Positions 1-11,302 of a stretch of DNA of 64,000 nt are shown here, piece after piece. The stretch is from Furcasterigmium furcatum (lineage: Eukaryota; Ascomycota; Sordariomycetes; Glomerellales; Plectosphaerellaceae), in NCBI GenBank assembly GCA_001599815.1, contig BCIA01000001.1, forward strand, positions 4,096,934 to 4,160,933, read 5' to 3'. How positions within the stretch are numbered: the first letter of the stretch is position 1; every line of letters begins with the position of its first letter. A program made the translations under genes and the position numbers. The notes beneath the pieces were generated by a model. It was not told where the DNA came from and did no database searches. It worked only from the letters and a program-made list of their open reading frames with translations.

Positions 1-3000
1 CAGCGCCCGCACCAGTTCGTCTATTCTTGGGATTGCCAGGTCTAGGAGACGAGAGGAGCATCATTTTGGGTTTCCTTCTGGGAGTCCGGGTCCACGAACC
101 AGAGTGGCACATCGATTGGACCACATGCGACTTGCACCGTTTCTCATCACCTGTCCGGGGAGACGCCGTGTCGCCGGGCGAGCCGGCTACGCCCCCCGGA
201 GGAGAGACCATGCTCACGAGGGTAAAGCGTTGAGGCCGTCACAGGGATGGCGGGTGCCGCCGTCGCTGTCGCTGGAGGTCGACGCAAGTGGTTCGATGTT
301 GAGAGGATGCGTGGCTGCACGTTGGCTCTGGACTTGCATGGATGTTCGAGACCTCGGGTCCGAGTCCGCGAAAAGGGGTTGTCGCAGTACCTGGAGCAGA
401 ACGAGGCCGGCCTGACTGATGCTTGTTGGCGAGAGCTTCGCTCGGTGCTGGCGGTGAGGAGACGGGTAAGACAAGAGGTGCAGCCCTGCGCCTTGTCGTA
501 CTTAGAGCTGTTGGTGATAAGTGACGAGATCGACGGCGACCGGAGCCCAGTGTGTTTGCTTGGTGGGCGAGGAAGCTCGAGTCGGAGGAGGAGCCAGTGG
601 CCAGCCAGCCAGGCCTCCCCTACCCGGTCGGCTGGATCATCCCATCTGAATGATCTTCGCTGCGTGGACCGACCCCGCTGCTCACTTGATCACTCTGTTC
701 CGTGTTCGTACTTTTGTAAATGCGATGCAGGAGAGCCATGACTCGTGGGAAGATTGATTGGAATGCCGGCGGTCATGACCCAGGATCACAAAACGTGCTC
801 TTCTTGCCTGCTGCTTATAGTTAAAGCAAGTTCCGTGCTTGATGTAGGAGAGACACGGACGAAATGAGAAAGGGAAGAGGATCGACCACTGTCCTCGTGG
901 CTCTTTCCAGATGCGGAAGGGAATCCTTGGCCCGCCCGGTGTCGGTGCGTGGATGGAAGGCTTGGAAGGTTTCTGGAAGCCCGCCCAGGGATTGCCCAGG
1001 CCACCAGGGGCCGCGAATTGACACTGCGAGTGGGCACTAACGGACCCCTAGGTACCCGTAACTTTAGGGGGCAGCGGGGGCTTCAGGGGGGCTGTAAGCT
1101 CGCTAGAGCTTGGCGGGGCAAATGCCTGGGGCAATCGGGCTTCCTCGGGGGGAATGGAGTGGGAAGGTGCTCCCGAGGAACTGGTTGGTAGGTGGTACCT
1201 TCCTCGGAATGCCGCCATGCCCGGGCATCCAACTGTCCGGAATTTCTCATGGATTTCGAGGACTCATCGCTGGCCGTTCTACCCCAAGTACGAAGCATCT
1301 CCGACACGATCCAACAAAGACCGGCGTCCGCATATCTGATCCGATCTGAGTCAGTCCAGGCCAACCAAGAAGAGGCAGAAAAAGCAAGCGTCCCGTCACG
1401 CGGAAGCCCAGAGGCATGGGTACGGCTCCGAAGTCGACGACCCCGGCTCCATGACGGCCTCGTCCGGAACCAGTCAGCGGCGGTGCAATTACGCGATAAT
1501 CTCCATCAAACTCCGGCGGGACGCTGTGCTTGGGTCATCCTATATACAACACTACTGCGGGAAAGGCAGCTCGCTCGCCGGCTGGTCTCCTCTTCTGTTT
1601 CGACTTGACTCGGCCCCTGTCCCGAACAGACGCTCCTTCAAGAGACTACCACGTCCTTACAAGACGGACGCTTCCAACTGCCGGCAACTTGGCTTTTTCT
1701 GGGCCTGGCAGGATTGCTTCTTGGGACGAACAGCATCAGCAGCAGGACGGACGACCTGGCAACTCCTGTGTCACATCGCAACATACCTTACACCCCGCAC
1801 ACAGTCAGTCCTTGTATCTCGAGTGCTGAGTGTTGCCCATTGCTGCTGCGCTGCTACACACTGCTCGCTCCGGGTAGCGCAACCAGCTCTTTTAGCTCTG
1901 CTCTGGGCTCTCCCGTCACTCTCTCATCACTCGCAGCAAGTACCGCTACTTGGCTCCGGGACATCCTCGTACCTAAACTTCGGCTTCCCTCAAAGCCCAA
2001 AACCTTTTTGTTCGCGCCGTCTCCGGCCTCGTTCCCCTCCTTTTCGTCGGCCGAATCTCGCCGGCGCGACGTGTATCAAATCACCGCAACCTCGCCCACC
2101 TCACACTCTTTTTTGCCTTCTTCGAGTTCCAGCATTTTCCCGCAACCCCGCGGCGGCGGCAGAAACGACAACAACCACGACTGTCACGATCACGGCTCAC
2201 TCGTCCAGCCAAGTCTTGAATTGCAAGACAATCTCGATTCGACAGCAAGCCACACACCCTCGCTCACTCGCTCGCTTTGGTTCTGGCCATCCCTCGGCAT
2301 CCTTGCTTCTTCCGCCCGCCACGTCTTCCTTCCACCGGCGATTTCCCGCTCCGCACGCAAGCAAGCAAGCAATCAAGCAAGCAGCGCAAAGTCAAGGGCA
2401 CATCGCAGAAGAAAAGGCGACAGACCGCCGGCATTTGCCTGCTACCTGAGACACATCCACGGATCCCAGGCGAATCACCACGCGCCAGGGCCCCTACGTC
2501 ATGACATCAATAGTGAGTTGTGATGCCTTCTCTTATCGTCTTCCCTGTCTGCCATTCATGTTCACCATACCCTCCCCCCCCTGCGCTCCTTATACCAGCA
2601 CTTTATTGGGCCTACTTGGCGAGAGGCGCTCCCTCTCTCTCACCGCCTCACACACCCCTCTGCGAGTCGTCCCTCCGTCGCTCGACGCGCTCGCTCCAAG
2701 CCCACGGGCCGGCTCCGGACATTGTCATCATCCCATCCTCCCCATGTGCCGCCGCGGATACCTGCCCTTGGACAAACGAGCCACCACCACCCAACCCATG
2801 GAACATGGCCCAGCCGCAACCCTGCACATGGGTTCACCTCAGATTACCCTTCCTCATGTCCTTGTTACGGCCACCCTCCTCCATACCCTGTCGCAACTCT
2901 CCCGTCCCGTCATCCCGTCGGAGCTTTACAGGACAGACCATGCGAGCGCAATCCGGGCCATCCAGCGTCCTGTCTGGCCGTCCGCCCTGTTTGCATCCCG

Positions 3001-3172
3001 CGACACAACGCTCGCTCCCTGCCAAACACCATGAATCCCTAAACCATACCACTCGCTCCTCCTGCCCAAGCCCCCTTATCATGCCCTCCATCCCTCCTCC
3101 GTCCCTCTCCCCGGCTCTGTACTGTTTTCTCTCCCCCCAATATTCGTTACCTATGTTTGCCCGTCCTTCACC
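1..3172. other. Gene-free stretch upstream of the LST7-like gene
   Basis: I recognise no protein in either strand. Open frames here, such as those across 1451-2523, are compositionally biased, overlap each other and show no family motif. From about 1900 to 3170 the + strand is strongly C/T-rich, which is typical of fungal promoters and 5' leaders, so the right part is probably the promoter and leader of the downstream gene. A CAAG-type short repeat lies near 2356-2384. A donor-like GTGAGT at 2514 could belong to a 5'-UTR intron, but I cannot fix a matching acceptor. The first 1.5 kb may hold the flank of a gene outside the window. Confidence 0.5.
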
Positions 3173-4753
3173 ATGCGAGTCCCATCGTTCGAGGACATCC
3201 TGACGTCGCCGCCCTTGGAGCCGGAGCACCTGTTTATGCGCCAGCATCAACACTCTCATAGCTCGGAGGCCATGCTAACCGCCGCCGGAATTCAGTTATG
3301 CCTCGCACACTACTGCGACATCCACGGCCCCACGCCTCTGATGGTCACTGAGGGCCTGCCGATCCCCTGTTCGACATGTTACGAGGACTCTAACCCTCAG
3401 CTCATCAGAGGCGGAGCACCGACTTCGGCACCCAATGCTTCAGCCCAGGCCGCCGCGACTGTCACTAGTGCATTGCGAAAGCTCAGCATGAATGGCCATC
3501 ACCCTGCTGTGCTGGACCATGACACTCAGAAAACCCCAGGCCCGATGCTACGCTCTTTATCCGAGTCTGCCGACGCCACCATGTCCCCCACGACCGCCAT
3601 CGAGACCCCACCACAGAGCCCGCGCCAGGCGCCAGACCAGCCCAAGGCCCGTCGAGACTCGAGCTTTCGAAGAACCTACGACGACAATGTTACCAAGCGC
3701 GCCGGTCCCTGCGAGAATTGCGCCATGACACTTCCCCAGAAGCAGACAAGCGCACGAGACGCCGATGCCAACGCCGAACGCAACCCGACTCTACGCTCTC
3801 GCGTCCCTTGGGCCAAGGTCTACACCCCGAGTGACCGATCTGCCTCTCCCCCGCCTTCGCAAACCTCGTCTGCTAGCGACACAGACAACGAGGCCAGGCC
3901 GGCACGGCACCATGTGCGGCGCACCACCGGTTCGACAACTACCCGCTCGAGCATGTCTTCGACGACGAGGAGCTTGCCAAGCCACACCCATTACATGCGC
4001 TACACTTCAACCCATGAGCCAGTCGTGGCCGACTCCTTCTCCATAGTCCGTGCATCCTGCCTGCGAGCTCTGTCTTTCGAGACTCTGCCCCGGACGCCCC
4101 AGACCGGCCCCAACGCAGGGGGAGTCTATCCCACAGCGCCAGCGCCGCGGATCTCTTCGAACCCAACCTCGCAGCCTTTCGTCACGACCCATAGTGCTGG
4201 CGCGGCTGCCGCAGGTGGCCCCATTCTCTTCGGGGACCCCAAGACCGGCTACACCATAGCCTACATCTTCCGTATCCCCGATGTACATGCCAGAGGCCAC
4301 AAGCGCGTATATGCCTTCCTTGCCCTGAGCACCCACCGCGAGCGCAACGTTATGAAGAGCTTTGGCTTCATAGCTTCTGTCTTCCACGAACTTGCCACCT
4401 GGATCCAGAAACTGGCAGAAGATGAGGCCGAGAGGGCAGCTACTGCCAGTCCGATTTCTGGAAATGGCGCATACTACGGTGCCGGAGGCGCTGGCTACGT
4501 CCCAGGATCTTCTCAGGGACTGTCCCAAGAAAGGGACAGGGGCGACGGCTATGGCGGCCCCGATCGTGGCAGCGGTAGTAGCTTCCTCACCGGTGGGAGC
4601 GGCTTCACGCGTCGTATGGGCGGTGGTGGAGGCGGTGTCGCCCTCAAGTCGCGCGGCCTTGCCGAGCTTGTCGGCATGCCAGACTTCTTCATCCAACTTC
4701 ATCAGAAGTTTGTGCAGCTGCTGCTCGAGTTGGGAGTCAAATTGAGCTCCTGA
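3173..4753 (+). CDS. LST7: Folliculin/Lst7-family protein
   Basis: A single-exon gene of 526 residues. The family (folliculin in animals, Lst7 in yeast) acts with its Lst4/FNIP partner as a GTPase-activating complex for Rag-type GTPases at the vacuole or lysosome in amino-acid signalling to TORC1. Family signatures are visible: LCLAHYCDIHGPTPL near residues 42-56, a CENC cysteine pair near residue 183, FSIVRASCLRALSFE near 288-302, and GPILFGDPKTGY with HARGHKRVYAF from about 347 to 383. These match the split longin domain of folliculin in the same order. Long Ser/Pro/Thr-rich, probably disordered inserts separate the blocks, and a Gly-rich insert precedes the end. No DENN domain follows, as in yeast Lst7 and unlike human folliculin. 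The ATG follows a pyrimidine-rich leader. An in-frame Met at residue 34, just before the longin block, is an alternative start. Confidence 0.85.
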   Translation: MRVPSFEDILTSPPLEPEHLFMRQHQHSHSSEAMLTAAGIQLCLAHYCDIHGPTPLMVTEGLPIPCSTCYEDSNPQLIRGGAPTSAPNASAQAAATVTSALRKLSMNGHHPAVLDHDTQKTPGPMLRSLSESADATMSPTTAIETPPQSPRQAPDQPKARRDSSFRRTYDDNVTKRAGPCENCAMTLPQKQTSARDADANAERNPTLRSRVPWAKVYTPSDRSASPPPSQTSSASDTDNEARPARHHVRRTTGSTTTRSSMSSTTRSLPSHTHYMRYTSTHEPVVADSFSIVRASCLRALSFETLPRTPQTGPNAGGVYPTAPAPRISSNPTSQPFVTTHSAGAAAAGGPILFGDPKTGYTIAYIFRIPDVHARGHKRVYAFLALSTHRERNVMKSFGFIASVFHELATWIQKLAEDEAERAATASPISGNGAYYGAGGAGYVPGSSQGLSQERDRGDGYGGPDRGSGSSFLTGGSGFTRRMGGGGGGVALKSRGLAELVGMPDFFIQLHQKFVQLLLELGVKLSS

Positions 4754-5902
4754 GTCAATTTCTGGCCTGCTTGGATCATGACATCAGCGAGCAACTTCAC
4801 CCTCCTACACGAGAGCCAAGACAAGCATGTTGCCAGATTGGTAACAGTAATGCCTAATGGCTAATCTAATTCACGGCACGGCCTACACATCATTCTGAGT
4901 TGCTTCCCAAAGCACACACAGCTTCAGACCACAGAATACCGTCTGCAGAGCGACAACACGACAGATGGACGCGACCTTCAGAAGGAGACACTGAGCGTCC
5001 CTTATACCCGAGAGGCACCTGGATGCCCTTCTCAATTTTCCTTTTCCTCGCTTTCATTGACTATCGGCGGCTCCCAAAAACTCATTTTGCATCAGCGACA
5101 ATTGGCGTTTGGTTTTCCCTCTACTTCCCCATTTGTTTTCGCGTGGGATTCTATCGAGCGGCCTGGATTTTCTAGGTCGAAATGTTCTAAGATCTCTTTC
5201 AGGGGATCTGGGCACTAGCAGAGCGCAATCTCTCGCAGTGGCTCCTTTTTCTTTTGCTCTCCTCGCTGCGTCGCTCGCAGAGGACATGGGATGACATAGA
5301 GGGTTACGGCGTCAAAGAGCAATGTCACATCCCATAGAGGGATATGAACGGATGGAAAAGGACAGGAAAGAAAGGGTTGACCCCTCGAGGCTCTTCTCAC
5401 GGACTTACGGATCACATAGACGGGGTGCACACTTCGCTGCTTGATGCGGCTTGGAATGAATACTAGGTGAAGCAAAGCCTCTCGGTCCTCCTCCAATGTG
5501 ATGTTTCAGCTCTGGAGGGAAGGAGTCATATCTACACTTCTTACGAGGTCGTGTTCAGTCAGACTGCAACGTAGCATCGATGGGACCAGTTTGCGCAAGA
5601 AATGTATGTTGTGTTGTGTTGTACAAGACCAGAGGCACTGACTGCGTGGCCATGCGTCCGAGCCTGGGTTCTATCAACGACTGCCCCCCTTCCTCTTCCC
5701 CGCCGTCCCGGTGCAGCTTCCTCAGCCTCTTATGGCCATTCCCTGGTGAACCCGTGCGCCCATTCCGGTGGATCGTATTACACTGCTCGTCCGCCTATTC
5801 ACCACATAGCGGCGTGGGAGGCGACGCAGCAAAGCGTAGAGGACCTCCTCTGCGCTGCTGAAACCAACAGCTCCTGGGGGATTTCCGCCCCTGGCGATCC
5901 GC
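4754..5902. other. Intergenic region between convergent LST7 and RPT3
   Basis: This holds the two 3' ends. I see no coding feature. An imperfect inverted repeat pairs 5286-5296 with 5323-5335 (one two-base bulge, loop of about 26 bases) and could form a hairpin in a 3' UTR. The motif ATAGAGGG occurs at the edge of both arms. Confidence 0.5.
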
Positions 5903-7276
5903 TTATTTGTAGAAATCGAACTTGTTGTCGTCGGACGTGCCCTTGACCTGGCTGGAATAGGCGTCCTCGAGATCGCTCTGGATGATGTTGTACCTGTTCT
6001 TCCTGACGGCACGAAGGCCAGCCTCCTGCATGATAGCGGCGATGACGGCGCCCGACAGCGGGTCGTTACGGACGATGAGGGAGTCGAGGTCGACCTCGGG
6101 GGCGAGGCTCATCTTGGACGCGATGGTGGAGAAGATGAGGCGGCGCTCGCGGCGGTCGCGGAGGGAGGGGAACTCGATCTTGCGGTCGAGACGGCCGGGA
6201 CGCAGCAGGGCGGGGTCGAGGGTGTCGGCGCGGTTGGTGGCCATGATGACCTTGACGTTGGCGGACTGGTCGAAACCGTCCATCTGGTTGAGAAGCTCGA
6301 GGAGGATACGCTGGACCTCACGGTCGGCACCGGTCTGGGCGTCGAAACGCTTGGTGGCGATGGCGTCGATCTCGTCGATGAAGATGATGGCGGGGGCGTT
6401 CTCGCGGGCCATACGGAACACATCGCGGACCATGCGGGGACCTTCACCAAGGTACTTTTGCACGAACTCGGAGCCGACGACGCGGATGAAGTTGGCCGTC
6501 GTGGCGTTGGCGACGGCCTTGACAAGCATCGTCTTGCCGGTACCGGGAGGGCCGTAGAGCAGGACACCACGGGGTGGGTCGATACCGATCTGCTTGTAAA
6601 GATCAAAGTGTGACAGAGGCAGCTCGACGGCCTCGCGAATCTCCTGCTTCTGCATATCCAGACCACCAACGTCGGCGTACGTCACGTCGGGCTTCTCATC
6701 GGAGCCCAGCATCGCAATGGACGAGTCGGCCTCCGGGGGGAGGATGTCGACGAGGGCATTGGAGTGGCGGTGGAGGGCGACGGAGGAGGAGGGCTTGAGC
6801 AGCTCGCGGTCGAGGGTGGAGAGGATGCGAACGACGTAGTTGCTACCTGTGGATGACTGTACGATGCCGGTGCTGCGAAGCGTCAGACCAAGCAATCAAG
6901 GTTGAGGGGAGCGAGCAACACTTACTTCTGGTCGATCGCCTCCATAAACTGCCCGATCACCAGCGGAACGCTCTGAATCCTTTTAATTTCCTCCTGAGCT
7001 CGCACCAGCTCCCTCTTCAAACTCCTGCGAGGCGCGTGAGCTACGACTCTCAAAACGTTGGCACAGAAGGTTTACCGACCTCTGCTCATCCTTGATGTAC
7101 TCCTCCTGCAGCTGGATGTACTCCAGTTGCCTTTGCAGCTTCTTCAGCGTTGCGTAGTCATCGCCGCCTTCTGTCGACAGGCCTTCGAAGTTCTCAATAC
7201 TAGGGATCGTCGCGGACGTCGTCTTCTTGTGTGGAGGGACGCTGTTTGCCGGGTTCTCGATGAGTACGTCGCCCAT
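5903..7276 (-). CDS. RPT3: 26S proteasome regulatory ATPase subunit Rpt3
   Basis: One of the six AAA+ ATPases of the proteasome base that unfold substrates and open the 20S gate. Exons on the minus strand are 7276-7080, 7024-6926 and 6872-5903, giving 421 residues, close to yeast (428) and human (418). Introns are 55 and 53 bp. Seen in the protein: an N-terminal coiled coil (LKKLQRQLEYIQLQEEYIK), the OB-fold region, Walker A GPPGTGKT at 206-213, Walker B with IIFIDEIDA, the second region of homology RADTLDPALLRPGR, and a C-terminal FYK. That last tripeptide is the HbYX motif that docks Rpt3 into the alpha-ring. The stretch EFVQKYLGEGPRMVRDVF separates Rpt3 from the other Rpt subunits. Exon 1/2 joining is fixed by frame: using GTCGGT as donor restores DEQR-SLKREL, while the nearby GTAAAC would break the frame. 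Confidence 0.97.
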
Positions 7277-8110
7277 TGTGTCTGCCTGTCGCCGATGTCG
7301 ATTTGAAGAGACGTCTGTGCTTGGGGGCGATCGAAGGTTGACGTCGGAGCGAGGTTCGTTGTGGATGATGGCTGGTTGTTGATGATGGCGGCGAGGATAG
7401 GCCTCGAGCTCTTTGTCGCTGTAGGCGTCAATGGGAAACGCAGCCTCCAGCCTCCTTAGTCATCCAAGGCAACCTGATGGGTCCACCAGGTCACTTGGCC
7501 CAAGCGCAGTCACGTGTACCTACCCCTGCCTTGGCCTGCATCGATTGGCGTCAAGCTCCCGCCCCAGAGTTAGGCGTGCTGGTGTCCCGATTGGTCGATA
7601 GGCAGTTGCAGGTGCCCGAGCGGGGCGCCTGACGCAAAAGGCTCCACTGTCTGTTAGCTCACTCACCTCCATCACCGAGTAACTCTAACAACGTCCCCCA
7701 CCCCGCTGACCAGCTCCCACCGTATCAGTTCCGGATGGGATGATGTGCGGCGTGATTCACCATTCGGTCAGGGAATAGTAGGTTGTCGTTGAGCCGGTCC
7801 GGCCGCCTGCCTGACGCCTGCCTTACCTGAGGTGAATCCCATTCAGTGCTGGCACTGTACAACCTCTCCTCCTTCTTCCTCAGCCTCCGACTAATACTTC
7901 GCCTTTTGTCACTCGTCAACCTTCCAGCCTCTGGTACTCAACAAAGGCAACACTCGCCGCCGTTGCGTTTGCGTCCCTCTCGCCGCTTCCTCTCGTCGCC
8001 AGTCCCGTCTTGGTACGGGAGCCCTCCTTTCGACGTCTCGACCTGTTCTTATCGTGGCCGCCGCATCTCTCGACCTCCTGTCGCATTGTCCCACGCCCGC
8101 CTCCGACACC
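7277..8110. promoter_or_regulatory. Divergent promoter region of RPT3 and the small gene at 8111
   Basis: The two start codons face away from each other with about 830 bp between them. Nothing coding is recognisable. One CCAAT-box core (ATTGG on the + strand) lies at 7590-7594. The 250 bp before 8111 are C/T-rich, as expected of a fungal leader. Confidence 0.4.
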
Positions 8111-8701
8111 ATGTCGTCCTCGATCGTCATTCCCAAGACGCCCTCGACGGCTTCCACTTATCGGGTCGGCGAGTCGTCGTCCAAGACGTCGGCGAGCTCC
8201 TCCTCGTCCTACTCCGACTCTCCTAGGTCGACCGCCTCGCCTTCGGTCCAGGCCCAGAAGCACAAGGCTTCCCACCAGCGCCGACCGAGCCTGCTCAGTA
8301 TGTTTCGTACCCAGGGCTCCAGGCTGCCGTTCGCTTTTGGAGTATGGTGGCTAACAAGTATTACAGGCACTGCCATCTCCAAGCAGGAGTGCACGACCAT
8401 CAACATCGGCGACCCGGACGGCCCTCCCCGCCTGGTACGTACACTCCGCATGTGGCCCCGTAGCTTGACATCACTGCTAACGACTCACCAGCTGTCCTAC
8501 CTCTCCTCCAGCCAGGGCTATCTGTGGAATCCCGGTATGTTTGCTGTTTGCCTGAGCGACAACTGCGTGCTGACCGCCTGTCCAGAGATCTTCCTGCCGC
8601 CGTACGTCGACTGCGACTACGTCCCTCTCGAGAACCGACGAGACCCGGTGCACGACATCGTCCTCAGCGATGAGGAGTCCAAGAGCATGCTCCCGCAATG
8701 A
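8111..8701 (+). CDS. Small conserved fungal protein, function unknown
   Basis: Four exons can be read: 8111-8297, 8367-8434, 8492-8534 and 8586-8701. All introns have GT...AG ends and every join keeps the frame, giving 137 residues. Three introns in a 414-base coding sequence strongly support a real gene. The first 60 residues are Ser/Thr-rich with basic patches (KHKASHQRRPS) and are probably disordered. The C-terminal half is compact and looks like the conserved part, with QECTTINIGDPDGPP, GYLWNPEIFLPPYVD and YVPLENRRDPVHDI. No signal peptide, membrane segment or catalytic motif is visible. The style of the C-terminal half suggests a protein kept across filamentous ascomycetes, but I cannot assign a role. 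Confidence 0.8.
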   Translation: MSSSIVIPKTPSTASTYRVGESSSKTSASSSSSYSDSPRSTASPSVQAQKHKASHQRRPSLLSMFRTQGSRLPFAFGVWWLTSITGTAISKQECTTINIGDPDGPPRLVRTLRMWPRSLTSLLTTHQLSYLSSSQGYLWNPGMFAVCLSDNCVLTACPEIFLPPYVDCDYVPLENRRDPVHDIVLSDEESKSMLPQ

Positions 8702-10154
8702 TCTTCTTCGCCCATGCACTACTTTGGGGGCTTTGCGACTTAGATCCCTATACCCGATCGTTTTAGACCGATGATTCCCACGAGAGCGTCTTATCCCTAC
8801 CATTCTCCATCGGCGTCCGGACGCAACCATTTCCCCTCTTTCGGTACCATTCGCACCACCTCATCGACCTTTCTTCTCAACTTTTATTCGCGCACGAGAC
8901 CACGCCGGACTGGGATTTCATGGATCGGCGACAGTTGTTTTTCTCTTGGTAGCCTGGTCGCAGTATTACGGAGTCTTCATTAGTTCTTCTTCGGGCATGG
9001 GATGTCACTTGGGAGTTTGGGATTCTTTCTTTGTTTCCTTCGGTGTACACGGTTGTTCTGAATTCTGGATCCGGGCGTCAAGCTTATCTGGGCGTCAAGG
9101 CTATCCCCTCTGACCTGACCAGACGAGGAGATCAAGGTTCTTTGCTCTTTGACAGTTGCAACTATAATTGAGTTGTGTTACCCACACCAGTGACGCCAGA
9201 GGGATGGTGTGACTCCCTCCGCCGTTTTCCATGTGGTGGACACTGTCATCCGTGGCGGCCATAGCCGGCCAAAGGGAAACCGGCAGCAGATGGCGCAAGT
9301 TGGTGAGACTATTTTCAGCAACGCCGTGGCTTGCTTGGCCGTAATTCACAACAAGAGAGACGTTCAACAAAACAAGCGACACGAAACAGACCCTGGGCCG
9401 CCAGCCCAAGCTCCTGAATATCAGCCTGTGACACCCCATGATGTGCCCAAAGCGCCCAAAGTCGACTGCTAGCCACATCAGGCAACTCTCGGCAGCGCCG
9501 TTTCTTCTCACCACATCAGGCAACTCTCGGCAGCGCCGTTTCTTCTCACCGAATGCCTATGTATGCACTTACGTGTCTGAGAATGAGCTGCTGCTCGATG
9601 TCCAGCATCTCGACTCGGCCATTCTCCGCAACAACGTCAAGGGGTGAACCCTGCGCCCCAGCCTCCCCACCGAAGTCGTGGTGATGATTCGGTCGTGGGG
9701 CGGAAGCGAATGCAGGTCCGCCCCCGCGTCCACACTGTAGCGTTCCCTATTCCGGGATGGGCTGCGCGAGGTGAAGCCTCACTGTGTTAGTTGGATCGGC
9801 ATGGCCGGTTGCACGACAGCGCAATGACATGTTTAGACTCAGGTATTTTGAGAATTAGGCCATGCGATTTTGCGATGCGCGACCCGGAAGCTCCTTGCAC
9901 TCTCTCACTGACAAAGAGCTCCCCAGCGGCTTGAGAGCTGACGTCGTATTGAGTTCGGGTGATCCAGACTGACGTAGCACCTGGGGTCCGATCTCGGCAA
10001 GCGCCGGTTCAGGGCAGGAGTCAAGATATGATAAGAGTGTAACGATAAGATAAGGATATTCAGCTTCAAGTGGGTCCATCCTCTCGCGACGAGTCGAAGT
10101 AAACATCAAGACCAACAGCAAGAGACCGAGCAATACCCATTCTACAGAGCCGAA
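8702..10154. other. Intergenic region with a 38-bp tandem duplication
   Basis: No gene is supported here. The stretch holds the 3' end of the small gene at 8111, a perfect 38-bp tandem duplication (annotated separately) and the promoter of MIS14. Short open segments near 9570-9750 include an F-box-like LPTEVVVMI, but it is followed by stops and has no continuation. Confidence 0.45.
9473..9548. repeat. Perfect 38-bp tandem duplication, two copies
   Basis: Positions 9473-9510 and 9511-9548 are identical over all 38 bases (the unit begins CCACATCAGGCAACTC and ends CGTTTCTTCTCA). Identity continues for two further bases after copy two. With no divergence the event looks recent, or it could be an assembly artefact. 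Confidence 0.95.
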
Positions 10155-10925
10155 ATGGAGTCAGAAGCAGCGGTACAGCGGAAAATCGAGCTCCAGTCCC
10201 CGGAAGATTTGGCGTATCTCATCGCGAACGTGCGCCGCGCCGCGCAGGGCCATCTCAACGATGCGTTCCCTCTGTTGGAGGGGTCAGAAGACGACGTACT
10301 GAGGACACAAATCGAGAAGCACATTAATGAAGTACGTGACCGAGCATCCTCTCCGAGATCTGTGGTGATTGGATGGTCGAGGGACGCATTATTGACCTCC
10401 ATCTAGTACATCAACCAGACATTCAACCACGCCGCGCCGAACCTCTCCATTAACGGCATGGACGCCGACCCGTCCCTATTCCTCTCTTCCGACGCGACAT
10501 CCCTCTCCCCTTCGAAGCAGAAGCAGCCAGAGCCTCAAATCGAGTACGAGCCGTGGGATGGGCGTCTGCGTGAGCGCGTTGAGGACCTGGCAAGACAGGA
10601 AGAGGAGCTGCTGAACGAAATTGCGGCGCTGAAGAAGTCAGTTCCCGCACATGTGGCGGCTGAGACAGCGCGGCGGTACAGAGAGGCGGCAGAACGGGAC
10701 GACGCGGCGATTAAGGAACGGAGACAGGCCATCGAAGATGCAGTGGCTGCGAGGAAGGACGGGGTCCTCGAGATTGACCGGCTAGATCGGCAGGACGCCA
10801 TCGAGACGGCGCATAGGAGCGCCATTGAGGGGCTTGGGAAGGTCAAGAGGGAGATGCCAAGCACTGTTGCCAAGATGGAAAGGGCGAGAGTGGCCGGGGA
10901 GTATGTCGTGTCAGAACGTGCTTAG
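10155..10925 (+). CDS. MIS14: Kinetochore protein Mis14/Nsl1 (MIS12 complex)
   Basis: Exons 10155-10331 and 10407-10925 give 231 residues. The N-terminus RKIELQSPEDLAYLIANVRRAA is characteristic of the Mis14/Nsl1 family, a subunit of the MIS12 complex that links inner centromere chromatin to the outer kinetochore. The intron (GTACGTGAC...ATCTAG, 75 bp) falls between KHINE and YINQTF and keeps the frame. After a short acidic linker, residues from about 95 onward (DGRLRERVEDLARQEEELL, then a run of Glu/Arg/Ala heptads) form a long coiled coil, as expected of this rod-shaped complex. The start codon is the first ATG after a purine-rich leader (GAAATGG context). Confidence 0.88.
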
Positions 10926-11302
10926 GCTGGTACACGCTGCATCTTCAAAAGCACGAAGTCCTTTCCTGATGCATAATGACGGCCTTCTTTCAGATGTTGA
11001 TTACGTACAAACCAGCCATGCAACTTTTGGTTTGGTGACCGGCCTTGGGCATACTAGAACATGGACAACTCCGGGGAATCAACTCTGCAGCGATTTGAAT
11101 ACTGTTGCATTTGTAGCACTGTTTGTAACATGCACCCACCTCTCCATGTGTTGTCTTCGGTTCCCATGATGTAGCCCGTTATTTCGAACACCTTCTAGCT
11201 TCAGTTCCAACTCGTACTTGCACAACTCCCAACACCGTGTGCTCTTCGACACCATTCACCCACAACGCTTTCAAACAGCAATGATTCATTCGAGCATGTC
11301 GT
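10926..11302. other. Intergenic region between convergent MIS14 and SEC14
   Basis: About 380 bp holding the two 3' ends. I see no further feature. Confidence 0.5.

Noticed and set aside
1451..2523. Two overlapping + strand open frames of 332 and 269 codons upstream of LST7
   Set aside because: They overlap in different frames, are rich in Ser/Pro/His/Arg from C/T-rich DNA, and show no domain. This fits a promoter or leader better than a gene.
9549..9764. Possible gene relic with LPTEVVVMI, resembling an F-box start
   Set aside because: The match is nine residues long, the frame stops soon after, and no upstream exon is identifiable.
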